DNA from: Minisyncoccota bacterium
GTDB lineage: Bacteria > Patescibacteriota > Minisyncoccia > Phycocordibacterales > DATDWN01
Assembly: GCA_025450615.1 (NCBI GenBank)
Contig: JANWHC010000029.1
Location: 1 to 20,080, forward strand
Reading direction: 5' to 3'
DNA: 20,080 nucleotides
Numbering within the stretch: position 1 is the stretch's first letter; each line of letters opens with the position of its first letter. The translations under genes were made by a program, and so were the position numbers. The notes beneath the pieces are model-generated. The model had not been told where the DNA came from. It saw nothing but the letters and a program-made list of their open reading frames with translations, and did no database searches. Below are positions 1 through 7,416 of the stretch, in pieces.

Positions 1-1072
1 CATATTTGAGTACAATATTGTTGTATCCTGTTGTTGAGATAGACTCTGTTGTTAAAACTTCTGTATGATTTGCACCACTTTGGTTTGTGCCTGCGTCGAG
101 CGCAGCTACTTTTCCGTGTGGATTTCCATGATCGTCACCTTGCACACCCCCGATTTGATCCCATTTTGCGTTATCAATTTTGTTGAAAACTTTTCCTTTG
201 AAACAAGAATTGAAATTATCTGAGAATAAAGTAGAGGTGTGTTTTGGTGGCTCTTGTGGCTCGCCTCCAGCACAGAGGAATCCTGAGTTACTTCTGGATT
301 GCACAACTGTGAAGCTGACATCGGCTTTTATACCGTCACTTTGGACAATATTGCCAACATCTTTACCTTCGCACATAAACCCTGTGCCACGAACTAACGG
401 ACCATTAGATCCAGTTTTACCTTGACCGTCTTGGTTTACAGGGTTTTCTGATAAGTTTCCGAAACACCATGCTTTGCCAATATATTTTGTTGTATTAGCG
501 AGCATAGGTCCTGTTCCACCCCAGATATTCTTCCCAGAGTCAGCTACAGTCCAGTTTTTTCCGTCCCAAATATCTTTCACTAAACCTTGCTTGAAGATTT
601 TTTCACCATTCTCGTAAACATTGTCGCCATCATCTGCCCAGAAAGAAAAATATAGATTGTTTTGCAACTCTCCATCATTTATTCCGGATGTAGCATCAAC
701 TAAAACTTCTGGTTCAGGTTGACCATTTTCAGGTGTAGCCGTTAGGTTTATATTCATACAAACCCAAGCATTGTTGTTATTTACATGAAGAGAAATAGTA
801 TCTTCTCCAATATCCCCCGGTTTTAAGTCGAGAAAATTGAAGAACAAGTGTCCAGCAAGTGGTGCAAGACTCCAAGATGTACTCGGACTATAAACTAAAT
901 TTCCATCTTCATTTGTTACGTAACTTTCATTATCAATTTTTAAATCAATAATTCCTGTAGCAAAAGTATTTCCTGAAGAAACATTTTTGTTGTTATAGGT
1001 AGCAACAGTTCCACCAAGAACTAATGCTCCTGCAAAAATTATTGACGTAATTGATAATATTATCTTTTTCAT
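1..1072 (-). CDS. SipW-type exported protein, partial (C-terminus off window)
   Basis: An open frame runs from ATG at 1072 to the left edge without a stop, giving at least 357 residues. The N-terminus is a short basic start (MKKII), a hydrophobic core, then a motif SSGNTFATGIIDL that matches the region after the SipW-type signal in its two neighbours. The usual GAFFSD cleavage region is replaced by GTVATYNN, so processing may differ. The body (about residues 35-275) is clearly paralogous to the protein at 2771-3943: both carry DLKPGDIGEDTISLHV, WADDGDNV, YIGKAWCFG, GPLVRGxGF and NSGFLC. After about residue 280 a new segment begins (TLFSDNFNS...) that resembles the start of a jelly-roll or lectin-like domain, cut by the window edge. 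It is last in a three-gene minus-strand cluster, 30 bp after the previous stop. No Shine-Dalgarno is visible; the upstream region is A/T-rich. Expected to be an extracellular TasA/CalY-like matrix or filament protein (inference). Confidence 0.85.
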   Translation of the reverse strand, partial: MKKIILSITSIIFAGALVLGGTVATYNNKNVSSGNTFATGIIDLKIDNESYVTNEDGNLVYSPSTSWSLAPLAGHLFFNFLDLKPGDIGEDTISLHVNNNNAWVCMNINLTATPENGQPEPEVLVDATSGINDGELQNNLYFSFWADDGDNVYENGEKIFKQGLVKDIWDGKNWTVADSGKNIWGGTGPMLANTTKYIGKAWCFGNLSENPVNQDGQGKTGSNGPLVRGTGFMCEGKDVGNIVQSDGIKADVSFTVVQSRSNSGFLCAGGEPQEPPKHTSTLFSDNFNSCFKGKVFNKIDNAKWDQIGGVQGDDHGNPHGKVAALDAGTNQSGANHTEVLTTESISTTGYNNIVLKY

Positions 1073-1102
1073 TTAATTATTTTTGAGTATTCTAAGCAAC
1101 TT

Positions 1103-2728
1103 CTAGATGTTACCTGACAGAAGCGATACCTTATCGAATAGGAAGCCATTACCACTGTTTGCTGGAGCTGCTGTTCCACCTGCGCGGAAGATAAGCGTAT
1201 CAACCTCAGAGAGTAGATTGCCATTGCCGGCCTGTTCAGGGTCATAGCGGTAATAATCCTCCCAACTTGTACCTGTTACCTCGAGAACATTGTCGATATA
1301 GATCTTAACTACATCGTTTGCAGGACCATCAACAAAATCCATCACGAACTTAATAGTATGAGGAGTTCGAGTAATTGTTGCGATATCTTGATCAGGGAAA
1401 GAGGCTACAGTACCAATAGGTCCTGCATCAACTACATCTACGAAGTGAACATGAATTCCATCTGCCTGGTCTTCAAAACGAAGGTAGCTCATACGTGCTC
1501 CATTTCCATCATCAGGTGAAACTGAAATTACCAAGCCAGCCTGCAATGCTCCTAAGACTGAGGCAATATCAAACTGTGCTTCAAAGTGATTTTCGCTATC
1601 ACCAATACCTGTCTCTCCTGCTCCACTCGCTAGGTCGGGAGCGAAAGTTTGGTCACCAAACGCACCACTCGTAACGGCATTTGAGATTCGAAGTGACTGG
1701 AGGTCAGCAATTACAGGACTACTCTCTACTTCTGCGTCATATGATCCTGTTTTCTTCCATCCACTCTGACCATTTATATTTCCTGGTGCAAAGCCTTCTC
1801 CTGGTTCAAAGCCAGTAGCGTAGCTAGCCGCAACTACGACATCACCCCCTTCTTCCGGTGGAGTACACTGAAATTCACCATTATTTCTTGCTTGTTCAAC
1901 TCGGAATGTAAGATCAGCTGAGTATGAGTCTGTCTGAGCTTCGTTGCCCATTGTTGAACCATCACAAGTAGATGTGCCTGGACCAACATTTGTCCATGTT
2001 CCTGCACACCAAGCTACTCCTAAGTAACCTGTAGTTCCGCCTGGAAGTGGTGCTGTATCTGAATCAGCTAAAGTATATGTTTGGTTTGTACTTGGAGCAG
2101 TTCCTTGTGTAAGAAGTGGCTCACCTACTCCCCAAATATTATCTCCTTCGCCTACATCATCTCCACTAAAACCTGGGGTTGCACCCTGATCAAGCCAAAC
2201 TAGGAAATTAAGATTTTGTCCTAATTCTCCTTCGCCAATTGGACCCGCTGTAGCATCTCCAGCATTTATTTCAGGCTGGATATGTGTGTTGTCGTTGTTT
2301 TGAATATTTGTTATATCAACACAAGCGTATGCTGGGTTGTTATCAATGTGAATTGATACGGTGTTTTCTCCATCATCTCCTGGTTTAATATCAGAAAGAT
2401 TGAAGAACTTATCCAACTGTGGATTTAAATCTTTCAATGCCCATGTTCCTGAACAAGGTTGATCAAGCAGATCTGGTCTTGTAGTTGGCACCTGTGGATC
2501 TTCAAGTTCCCAAGTATATGTTGGATTACCTGATTGATCTTCACCTGTAGCAACACAAATCAAACCTGCATAATGAGCTGTACTATCAACTTTCAAATCA
2601 ATAGAACCAGCTGTAAATGTGTTTCCAGTTGAAGTCTCAGAATCAGAGAAGAATGCACCTGTGCCACTTATAGCAACAGCACTGACAACTGCGATGATTC
2701 CTAGACTTAGTAATACTTTTTTATACAT
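1103..2728 (-). CDS. SipW-dependent-type signal protein with C-terminal jelly-roll-like domain
   Basis: 541 aa. The N-terminus MYKKVLLSLG, a hydrophobic core to about residue 23, then GAFFSDSETSTGNTFTAGSIDL is the classical SipW-dependent signal region of TasA/CalY (camelysin-like) proteins, with cleavage expected near residues 25-29. Residues about 30-285 form the Cys-containing beta-rich CalY-like body (SDIKPGDDGENTVSIHIDNN is the family's typical stretch; C-x-G and QARNN near its end). From about residue 300 (TGFEPGEGFAPG...) to the end is a second beta-rich domain resembling a concanavalin/LamG-like fold. This type of protein is exported and in Bacillus can form matrix fibres; function here is inferred. 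It is the middle gene of three paralogues, 42 bp after the upstream gene. No Shine-Dalgarno is seen. The SipW signal peptidase itself is not in the window. Confidence 0.88.
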   Translation of the reverse strand: MYKKVLLSLGIIAVVSAVAISGTGAFFSDSETSTGNTFTAGSIDLKVDSTAHYAGLICVATGEDQSGNPTYTWELEDPQVPTTRPDLLDQPCSGTWALKDLNPQLDKFFNLSDIKPGDDGENTVSIHIDNNPAYACVDITNIQNNDNTHIQPEINAGDATAGPIGEGELGQNLNFLVWLDQGATPGFSGDDVGEGDNIWGVGEPLLTQGTAPSTNQTYTLADSDTAPLPGGTTGYLGVAWCAGTWTNVGPGTSTCDGSTMGNEAQTDSYSADLTFRVEQARNNGEFQCTPPEEGGDVVVAASYATGFEPGEGFAPGNINGQSGWKKTGSYDAEVESSPVIADLQSLRISNAVTSGAFGDQTFAPDLASGAGETGIGDSENHFEAQFDIASVLGALQAGLVISVSPDDGNGARMSYLRFEDQADGIHVHFVDVVDAGPIGTVASFPDQDIATITRTPHTIKFVMDFVDGPANDVVKIYIDNVLEVTGTSWEDYYRYDPEQAGNGNLLSEVDTLIFRAGGTAAPANSGNGFLFDKVSLLSGNI

Positions 2729-2770
2729 TAAGTTTTATTTTGATTAATTTGATAATTAATTTCCTATAAA

Positions 2771-3943
2771 TTAGGTTTGTTGCTGTAAAGTAACTGTATT
2801 TGTGATGACACAAGTTGTGTCATCTCCCGCAACGAGTGTCATTGTTCCTGTATTTGTATCTACTGGAATCTCTGAACAAGAACCACTAAATACTGCGTCA
2901 AAAGTTACATTAGCAGGGTTACCTGAATATACTTCTGTTACTGTGTAAACTCCTGGTGCAAGTCCTCCTTTAGGAATTTCATCAACTACTATTTGATCTC
3001 CACCTGGACCATTTATATGAAGTGTAAAGTCTGCTACATCAACACCTTCAATTGCAACATTTGAAAACTGAACAATTTTATTAACTGTTGTTGTTGCTGT
3101 TGTTGGTCCTTGTGGTGGAACTTCTCGCTGTACACACAAGAAGCCACTATTGTTTCGAGATTGAACAGCTCGGAATCCTACGTTTGCTGTCAAACTATCT
3201 GTCTGTGAAGTATTGTCTTCGTCTGAACCATCACAAGTAAAGCCAGGTCCTCGAACTAGAGGTCCACTTGTTGTAGCGTTATCTTGTACAATTGCTCCTG
3301 GTGTAATTTCTCCAAAACACCATGCTTTACCAATGTATCTTGTAGAAGCACCTGGTACCGGTCCTCCGACACCTGTCCAAATGTTTGAAGCAGAGTCAGC
3401 AAGTACAACAGTAGTTGTAGCGTTTATTGCTAAAGCTCCCAAAGGACCTCCTGGCAATACGTTTTCACCAACTTCTAGAACATTGTCTCCATCATCTGCC
3501 CACCAAATAAAGTTAACTCGGTTTGCAAGTTCTCCACCATTTGGATCACTTGTCACATCTCCATCTTCTGCTTCTGGCTCAACAAGACTATTTTCATTGT
3601 TAGATGTAAGCGTTACATCAGCACAAAGATATGAGTCGTTGTTATCCACATGAAGAGAGATTGTATCTTCTCCAATATCTCCTGGTTTTAGGTCTGTAAA
3701 GTCAAAAAACTTTTCGATAGTTAGGTTACGCATTGTCCAAGTAGTACCTAAACTAGCGACAAGTTGTCCTGTTGTCGTACTTGTTACATAACTAGTGTTA
3801 TCGATCATAAGGTCGATAGAACCAGCTGTAAATGTGTTTCCTGTTGATATTTCTTCGTCACTAAAAAAAGCACCTGTTGATGTAAGAGCTAAAGCTCCAA
3901 CAAAAACTGCTGTGCCCAAGCTTAATAATATTTTTCTATTCAT
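2771..3943 (-). CDS. SipW-dependent-type signal protein with C-terminal prealbumin-like domain
   Basis: 390 aa, first gene of the minus-strand trio. MNRKILLSLG, a hydrophobic core, then GAFFSDEEISTGNTFTAGSIDL form a textbook SipW-dependent signal region. The middle (to about residue 280) is a CalY/TasA-like beta-rich body paralogous to the truncated protein at the left edge. From about residue 285 to the end is a separate domain with the pattern FTLHINGPGG ... GVYTVTEVYSGN ... GSCSE ... CVITNTV, the signature of prealbumin-like (SpaA/collagen-adhesin-like) repeats found in bacterial surface proteins. The three paralogues thus share an N-terminal module but differ in C-terminal add-on domains. 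The start is the first ATG before the signal; no Shine-Dalgarno is visible and the 5' flank is nearly all A/T. A long inverted repeat lies about 60-175 bp upstream. Confidence 0.88.
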   Translation of the reverse strand: MNRKILLSLGTAVFVGALALTSTGAFFSDEEISTGNTFTAGSIDLMIDNTSYVTSTTTGQLVASLGTTWTMRNLTIEKFFDFTDLKPGDIGEDTISLHVDNNDSYLCADVTLTSNNENSLVEPEAEDGDVTSDPNGGELANRVNFIWWADDGDNVLEVGENVLPGGPLGALAINATTTVVLADSASNIWTGVGGPVPGASTRYIGKAWCFGEITPGAIVQDNATTSGPLVRGPGFTCDGSDEDNTSQTDSLTANVGFRAVQSRNNSGFLCVQREVPPQGPTTATTTVNKIVQFSNVAIEGVDVADFTLHINGPGGDQIVVDEIPKGGLAPGVYTVTEVYSGNPANVTFDAVFSGSCSEIPVDTNTGTMTLVAGDDTTCVITNTVTLQQQT

Positions 3944-4000
3944 TTTTAATTTTAATAATTTAATAATTTTTCTAATAAATTTTCATGCATGTAAACGACC

Positions 4001-4118
4001 GAACGCTTTTCTTTTATATCAAAACAAAAAGCTGCCTTTGGTAACGCGTTATAAAAACAACGCGCGACAAAAAGCAGCTTTTTCTGTCTGACACATTTTG
4101 TGCGAAAGAAAAGGGTTC
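4001..4118. repeat. Long imperfect inverted repeat upstream of the SipW cluster
   Basis: The core is a perfect 10-bp inverted repeat (AAAAAGCTGC at 4026-4035, GCAGCTTTTT at 4074-4083) with an inner stem CGCGTT/AACGCG (4045-4050/4059-4064) and an 8-nt loop. An outer imperfect arm pairs 4001-4014 (GAAC..CTTTTCTTT) with 4105-4118. Both ends of the core are followed by a T-run in the outgoing direction, so it could act as a bidirectional terminator. On the minus strand it would sit in the leader of the SipW-type genes, so attenuation is possible. It could also be a small mobile hairpin element. Sequence shows the pairing; function is inference. Confidence 0.6.
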
Positions 4119-4417
4119 ACCATGCTCTACTTTTAATTTCAAACTCTCGTTGCGTTTTTTGCACAACAAGGTAATGGTAATCTTAACACCATGTTTTTCA
4201 GATGAAGTGGGAAACATATAAAATGTGCAAAAGGTGTGGAGAAAGTGTGTAAAAGTGCCAAAAATACTGCAAAAACCCAAAATTTTCTTCACAAATCAGT
4301 ATAAAATTGACAAAACTCACAAAAACTCTTTGAACATAAAAACTCCTTGACGCTTTTTATTTTTCTTCATGAAAATCTAACTTTTTCTTCATTTTATAAA
4401 AATAATTTTCTGAATAT
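4119..4417. other. AT-rich intergenic stretch, no gene seen
   Basis: About 300 bp of AT-rich DNA between the inverted repeat and the terminator of the GC-richer operon. The only open frames here are short, Cys/Phe-rich and overlap the hairpin. A TATACT-like -10 occurs on the minus strand near 4300 but no good -35 accompanies it. No RNA gene was recognised. Confidence 0.5.
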
Positions 4418-4468
4418 GAAAAAAGGGGAGGCTCGGAAACGCCTTGCTAAGCGCCCCTCGCCTCCCCT
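4418..4468 (-). terminator. Intrinsic terminator of the GT2/LysM operon
   Basis: On the minus strand a 9-bp GC-rich stem (AGGGGAGGC with GCCTCCCCT; arms 4460-4468 and 4424-4432) is followed by TTTTTTC. It lies 17 bp after the stop of the last operon gene. Confidence 0.85.
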
Positions 4469-4485
4469 CTAGATTCAGTTCCTAC

Positions 4486-4929
4486 TCACTTGAGCGGAAC
4501 TGGATCTCGTTTGCGAACTTGCTTTTCTAAAAGCTTGTTCGCTGCTACGGGACCCTCCCGAGACCAGAGGTCGAGGAAGAATATCCACGCAGCCTCCCGA
4601 CGCTTGTCGGGATCAGAAAGAACATCTCTCACGTTTGCGTCAGTGCACGCGTCCGTGAATTTGAGCACGTACCGAACTTGCTCGTCGGTAAGACGAACTT
4701 CGTACTTGTCGAACTCCATCCGAGCCACCTGAACTTGTCCAGGAAGGTTAGGATTTTGCGCGACAATTTGCGCTTGGTACTTCTCGAGCACCGCTGTGGT
4801 ACCCATGAGATTTCCCGGAGCCTGTCCTTGAACGTAAGAGACAAGTCCAGCCATGCCCACGGCAGCGATGACAAGTCGAAATGTCGCAAACAGATGAAAG
4901 AAGGTTGTGCACCCAAACCATCCGTACAT
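4486..4929 (-). CDS. Small membrane-anchored protein of unknown function
   Basis: 147 aa from ATG at 4929. A GTG one codon earlier (4932) is also in frame, but GGAGG at 4936-4940 sits 6 nt before the ATG and only 3 nt before the GTG, so ATG is preferred. The start overlaps the LysM gene's stop in a TGATG arrangement, which implies translational coupling. Residues about 8-34 are hydrophobic (FFHLFATFRLVIAAVGMAGLVSY), a probable signal anchor. The rest is polar and mostly helical, with two Cys-poor charged stretches and a basic tail (KQVRKRDPVPLK). No family was recognised. It is the last gene of the four-gene operon, directly before an intrinsic terminator. GC is clearly above that of the AT-rich neighbours. 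A role with the LysM and glycosyltransferase products is inferred from position only. Confidence 0.8.
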   Translation of the reverse strand: MYGWFGCTTFFHLFATFRLVIAAVGMAGLVSYVQGQAPGNLMGTTAVLEKYQAQIVAQNPNLPGQVQVARMEFDKYEVRLTDEQVRYVLKFTDACTDANVRDVLSDPDKRREAAWIFFLDLWSREGPVAANKLLEKQVRKRDPVPLK

Positions 4930-6392
4930 CACTTACCTCCCGTCTTCAAACGCCAACCAGTCCAAATGTCGAGCGAGACTTTCGGACCGCAAACCGTGCT
5001 TCCGATCGGCTTCCCGTGGGTGTCATGTGTTTTTGCACATTCGTAACCACCAGTGACCGAGAGGATTCCGGTATTCCACGGCACAGCAACTTTCAAGCGG
5101 CCGCCGTAAAGATACCGATTGTTCCACGGTTTGTTTTGGGTATCGAAACCGGCTCGCACCCAGCCTTCAGGAATGAGTGAGACACTTTTCACTTTCGCTA
5201 GAGTGAATCCCTGTTCCAGATTGGCGACTGCGAGCACGTTGCCTTTTTCGAACGGTGAAGTATTTCCCACACTAAACCAAGTAGAACCTGGCGTAGATGA
5301 GAACATACTGTTCCGGCTAGAACGAGTGGTTTGATCCCACCCAAATCCTCCATCCACAAAGAGAGATGGACCGGAACGTCTTTCACCGCCCAAACGGCTT
5401 TCGGAAGCGTAAGCAACTCCGAAGTTTACGACGCCACGAGAGAAAGGCTTCATGAGCTTGACGCCCGCTTCTGCCTTTGCTCTGTTGTCCCAAGGAAGAC
5501 CTTGGGTGTCTTTCACTGTATTGAGCGCAACGTAAGGAACGAGTTGAACTCCACCTCCAAGCCGAGCAAGAACGAATCCCTGATCAACATGGAAGTAGTC
5601 AACAACGTTATCCGGTTCGATTGGAGTTGTCCCGAGGGAATTCCAAGCGGAGCCGGGAGCGAAGCGTGAAAACGACGACGCATCACTTACGTTTACCCTA
5701 AGCACTGGAAGCGGAGCCGAAGTCGGTACTGGAAGTGGTGGTACCACAACCGGAGCCGGTTCAACTTTCACCTCAGTCTTGGGTGCTTCAGACGCGAGTG
5801 CCGGCTGAACTGCTGCAGATTGCGCAGCAGGTGTCGGAGCTTGCGGAGCTGGAGCGGGTGTCGGTGTTGGAGTCGACGAAGCAATCGGCGCTTGTGGCGC
5901 GAGAGGCTTGTCAACCACGACCGACGTCACGAGAGGCTCGGTTTTCGCGACAACCTGCGAGGGCTTCGCGACAACTTTCGCCGTCGTGCGTGTTCGAACA
6001 GGAGCAACGACCTTCACCTTCACAGGTGCAGGCTTCAGATTGCAATTAGACATCGGAATCGTCAGAACCTGATCTGGGTAGATCAAATTCGGATTTTCGA
6101 TTTCGTTGCTCAATGCAATCAGCTGGGACATGAAACCGTATCCCAGTGCGTACTCTTGCTCAGCGATTCGCCAGAGGTTTTCACCCTTGCGAACCGTGTG
6201 TTTCTTGTCGACACAAACCGGTGTTGCCGGCTGTGCTGGAGTCACCGCGGGTAAAACGACCGGAGCCGTCACCGAAGCCTTCTCCACCGGAGCAGGTGTC
6301 GCAACCTTTGTCGGGGCCCAGTACATGTGTGTAAAGATGCCCACAACAAATGCTGCGAAAACACCTGCTGCTGTCAGTAGATTCTTTCGCAT
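4929..6392 (-). CDS. LysM-domain protein with duplicated beta-rich C-terminal domain
   Basis: 487 aa. Residues 1-25 form a membrane anchor or signal (KNLLTAAGVFAAFVVGIF). Residues about 64-113 are a LysM domain (HTVRKGENLWRIAEQEY ... NPNLIYPDQVLTIP), which binds peptidoglycan-type glycans; Cys60 and Cys107 flank it and could form a disulfide. Residues about 115-232 are a Pro/Ala/Val-rich low-complexity spacer. Residues 241-353 and 363-480 are two copies of one domain: FAPGSAWNSLG aligns with STPGSTWFSVG, DQGFVLARL with EQGFTLAKV, and LPWDNR with KPWNNR. The domain is rich in alternating hydrophobic strands and resembles beta-barrel repeats of polysaccharide-secretion or NfrA-type proteins (impression, not proven). 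The start is ATG with GGAAGGA 6 nt upstream. It is third in an operon after a GT2 gene. The 5' leader holds two copies of a 35-bp hairpin. Confidence 0.88.
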   Translation of the reverse strand: MRKNLLTAAGVFAAFVVGIFTHMYWAPTKVATPAPVEKASVTAPVVLPAVTPAQPATPVCVDKKHTVRKGENLWRIAEQEYALGYGFMSQLIALSNEIENPNLIYPDQVLTIPMSNCNLKPAPVKVKVVAPVRTRTTAKVVAKPSQVVAKTEPLVTSVVVDKPLAPQAPIASSTPTPTPAPAPQAPTPAAQSAAVQPALASEAPKTEVKVEPAPVVVPPLPVPTSAPLPVLRVNVSDASSFSRFAPGSAWNSLGTTPIEPDNVVDYFHVDQGFVLARLGGGVQLVPYVALNTVKDTQGLPWDNRAKAEAGVKLMKPFSRGVVNFGVAYASESRLGGERRSGPSLFVDGGFGWDQTTRSSRNSMFSSTPGSTWFSVGNTSPFEKGNVLAVANLEQGFTLAKVKSVSLIPEGWVRAGFDTQNKPWNNRYLYGGRLKVAVPWNTGILSVTGGYECAKTHDTHGKPIGSTVCGPKVSLDIWTGWRLKTGGK

Positions 6393-6657
6393 TCGTTTAT
6401 CCTTCCCGAAAGTTTCGGTAAGGGACTTTGGTTATTTGAAGCAAACCACGCTGTGCATTCATTCCCTCATCGGGCAACGAATCACTTTGTGAATTACTAA
6501 AAATAATTACAGCCACTTACACCTTCGAGAATTTTTCTTCTGTGTGTTGTGCATTCATTCCCTTATCGGGCAACGAATCACTATCACAGAATACTAAACG
6601 CTACGAAAGAGATTCTACTCTCTTTATCTGCGGTTGATTGATCTTTAGTTAGACGTC
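6393..6657 (-). promoter_or_regulatory. Leader of the LysM gene with tandem 35-bp hairpin repeats
   Basis: This 265-bp gap inside the operon holds two 35-bp direct repeats, 6452-6486 and 6548-6582, differing at one base and 96 bp apart. On the minus strand each folds as GTG-ATTCGTTG-CCC, loop GATGA or GATAA, GGG-AATGAAT-G-CAC: about 13 pairs with one or two bulged G. The match extends weakly further as TTTAGTA(A)TTC. A small dyad (CCGAAA/TTTCGG) sits just before the ribosome-binding site of the LysM gene. This looks like a regulatory leader (protein-binding or riboswitch-like) or paired operators. No known riboswitch class was recognised. Confidence 0.55.
6606..6625 (-). terminator. Weak hairpin after the coiled-coil gene
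   Basis: AAAGAGA/TCTCTTT, 7 bp with a 6-nt loop, about 33 bp after the stop of the coiled-coil protein gene. It is AT-rich and lacks a clear T-tract, so it may be a partial terminator or an RNA-processing site inside the operon. Confidence 0.3.
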
Positions 6658-7401
6658 TTACAACGCCGAACTTGTGATGACTGGTTGTTGCTTGTAGCTA
6701 TTCACTACGAAACTTGCGACTTTCTTCTGGCGCATATCCCAGGCGATCTTACATTCGTGATTCTCCACTTTCACAATGAGAGGATCTTTTCTCTCATGGA
6801 GTGTGGCGTGACAGAGAAAGGTTCCCTCCTTCAGGGTCAGATGAAACGGGACCGGGTCGATTCGGTTGTCCGTTGCGTATTTTCGCAGATCGACAGCGTT
6901 CGGATCTGTGAGAATACCGTCTTTTTCTGGATGATTTCGTACCACCCGAACTTCTGGGGATTTCTTGGGACGTCTTGCGACAATCACAATTACGGTGAGG
7001 GCAGCCAAAACGGCCGTCGCACCGAGCCCCAGAAACAAATTTTTCAAAAAACGTTTGTTGTCTTCTTCGGCTCTAAGACGATCTGCTTCTGCCTGTTTCT
7101 GGCCAGCCGCAATCGCCGCGAGCTTTTTGTCGTTCTCCTCCTTCTGCTCACGCAGAAGTTTCTGAGCTTTTTCTTGATCGACGGCCCTCTCAGCGGCGGA
7201 CTTTTTTTCCGCTGCCTTGATAGCATCGACCACCTGATCCGTTGTCTTTTTCAAAGACTTCTGCAAGTCCTCGCGAGAGACCGGATCTTGAACTTTCGCT
7301 CCAGCTACCTCTTGGGTGCTTGCCTGCCCCGTCCCCGTCTGGGCCAAGACCCCGATCGAGAAAACGAGTACAAGCAGGAGTGTTACTGAAAATTTCTTCA
7401 C
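6658..7401 (-). CDS. Signal-peptide coiled-coil membrane protein, unknown family
   Basis: 247 aa from GTG at 7401, chosen because GGAGG lies 6 nt upstream and the N-terminus is then a clean signal peptide (KKFSVTLLLVLVFSIGVLA, cleavage likely near residue 20). Residues about 35-118 are Lys/Glu/Ala/Gln-rich and predicted coiled coil. Residues 121-142 (NLFLGLGATAVLAALTVIVIVA) are a transmembrane helix followed by a basic stop-transfer stretch RRPKK. The C-terminal ~100 residues, probably cytoplasmic, contain Cys197-His198, His202, His215 and Cys217, a possible metal site. The topology is outside coiled coil, one membrane crossing, inside domain. It starts 15 bp after the glycosyltransferase stop, so it is in the same operon and may be a partner or regulator of the enzyme (inference). 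No family was recognised. Confidence 0.82.
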   Translation of the reverse strand: MKKFSVTLLLVLVFSIGVLAQTGTGQASTQEVAGAKVQDPVSREDLQKSLKKTTDQVVDAIKAAEKKSAAERAVDQEKAQKLLREQKEENDKKLAAIAAGQKQAEADRLRAEEDNKRFLKNLFLGLGATAVLAALTVIVIVARRPKKSPEVRVVRNHPEKDGILTDPNAVDLRKYATDNRIDPVPFHLTLKEGTFLCHATLHERKDPLIVKVENHECKIAWDMRQKKVASFVVNSYKQQPVITSSAL

Positions 7402-7416
7402 TTCCTACCTCCTCTT

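Noticed and set aside
4001..4118. Integron attC site
   Set aside because: The stem lacks recognisable core sites and extrahelical-base layout, and no integrase or cassette array is present.
4014..4292. Minus-strand 92-codon open frame
   Set aside because: Cys/Phe-rich composition, no start signal, and it spans the inverted repeat; probably chance.
5820..6254. Plus-strand 144-codon frame opposite the LysM gene
   Set aside because: Arg/Ser/Cys-rich antisense shadow of the Pro/Ala-rich linker of the LysM protein.
6452..6582. CRISPR array
   Set aside because: Only two repeats with a single 61-bp spacer, in an operon leader, and no cas genes.
6685..7389. Plus-strand 234-codon frame opposite the coiled-coil gene
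   Set aside because: Antisense shadow; the minus-strand frame has a signal peptide, strong ribosome-binding site and operon context.
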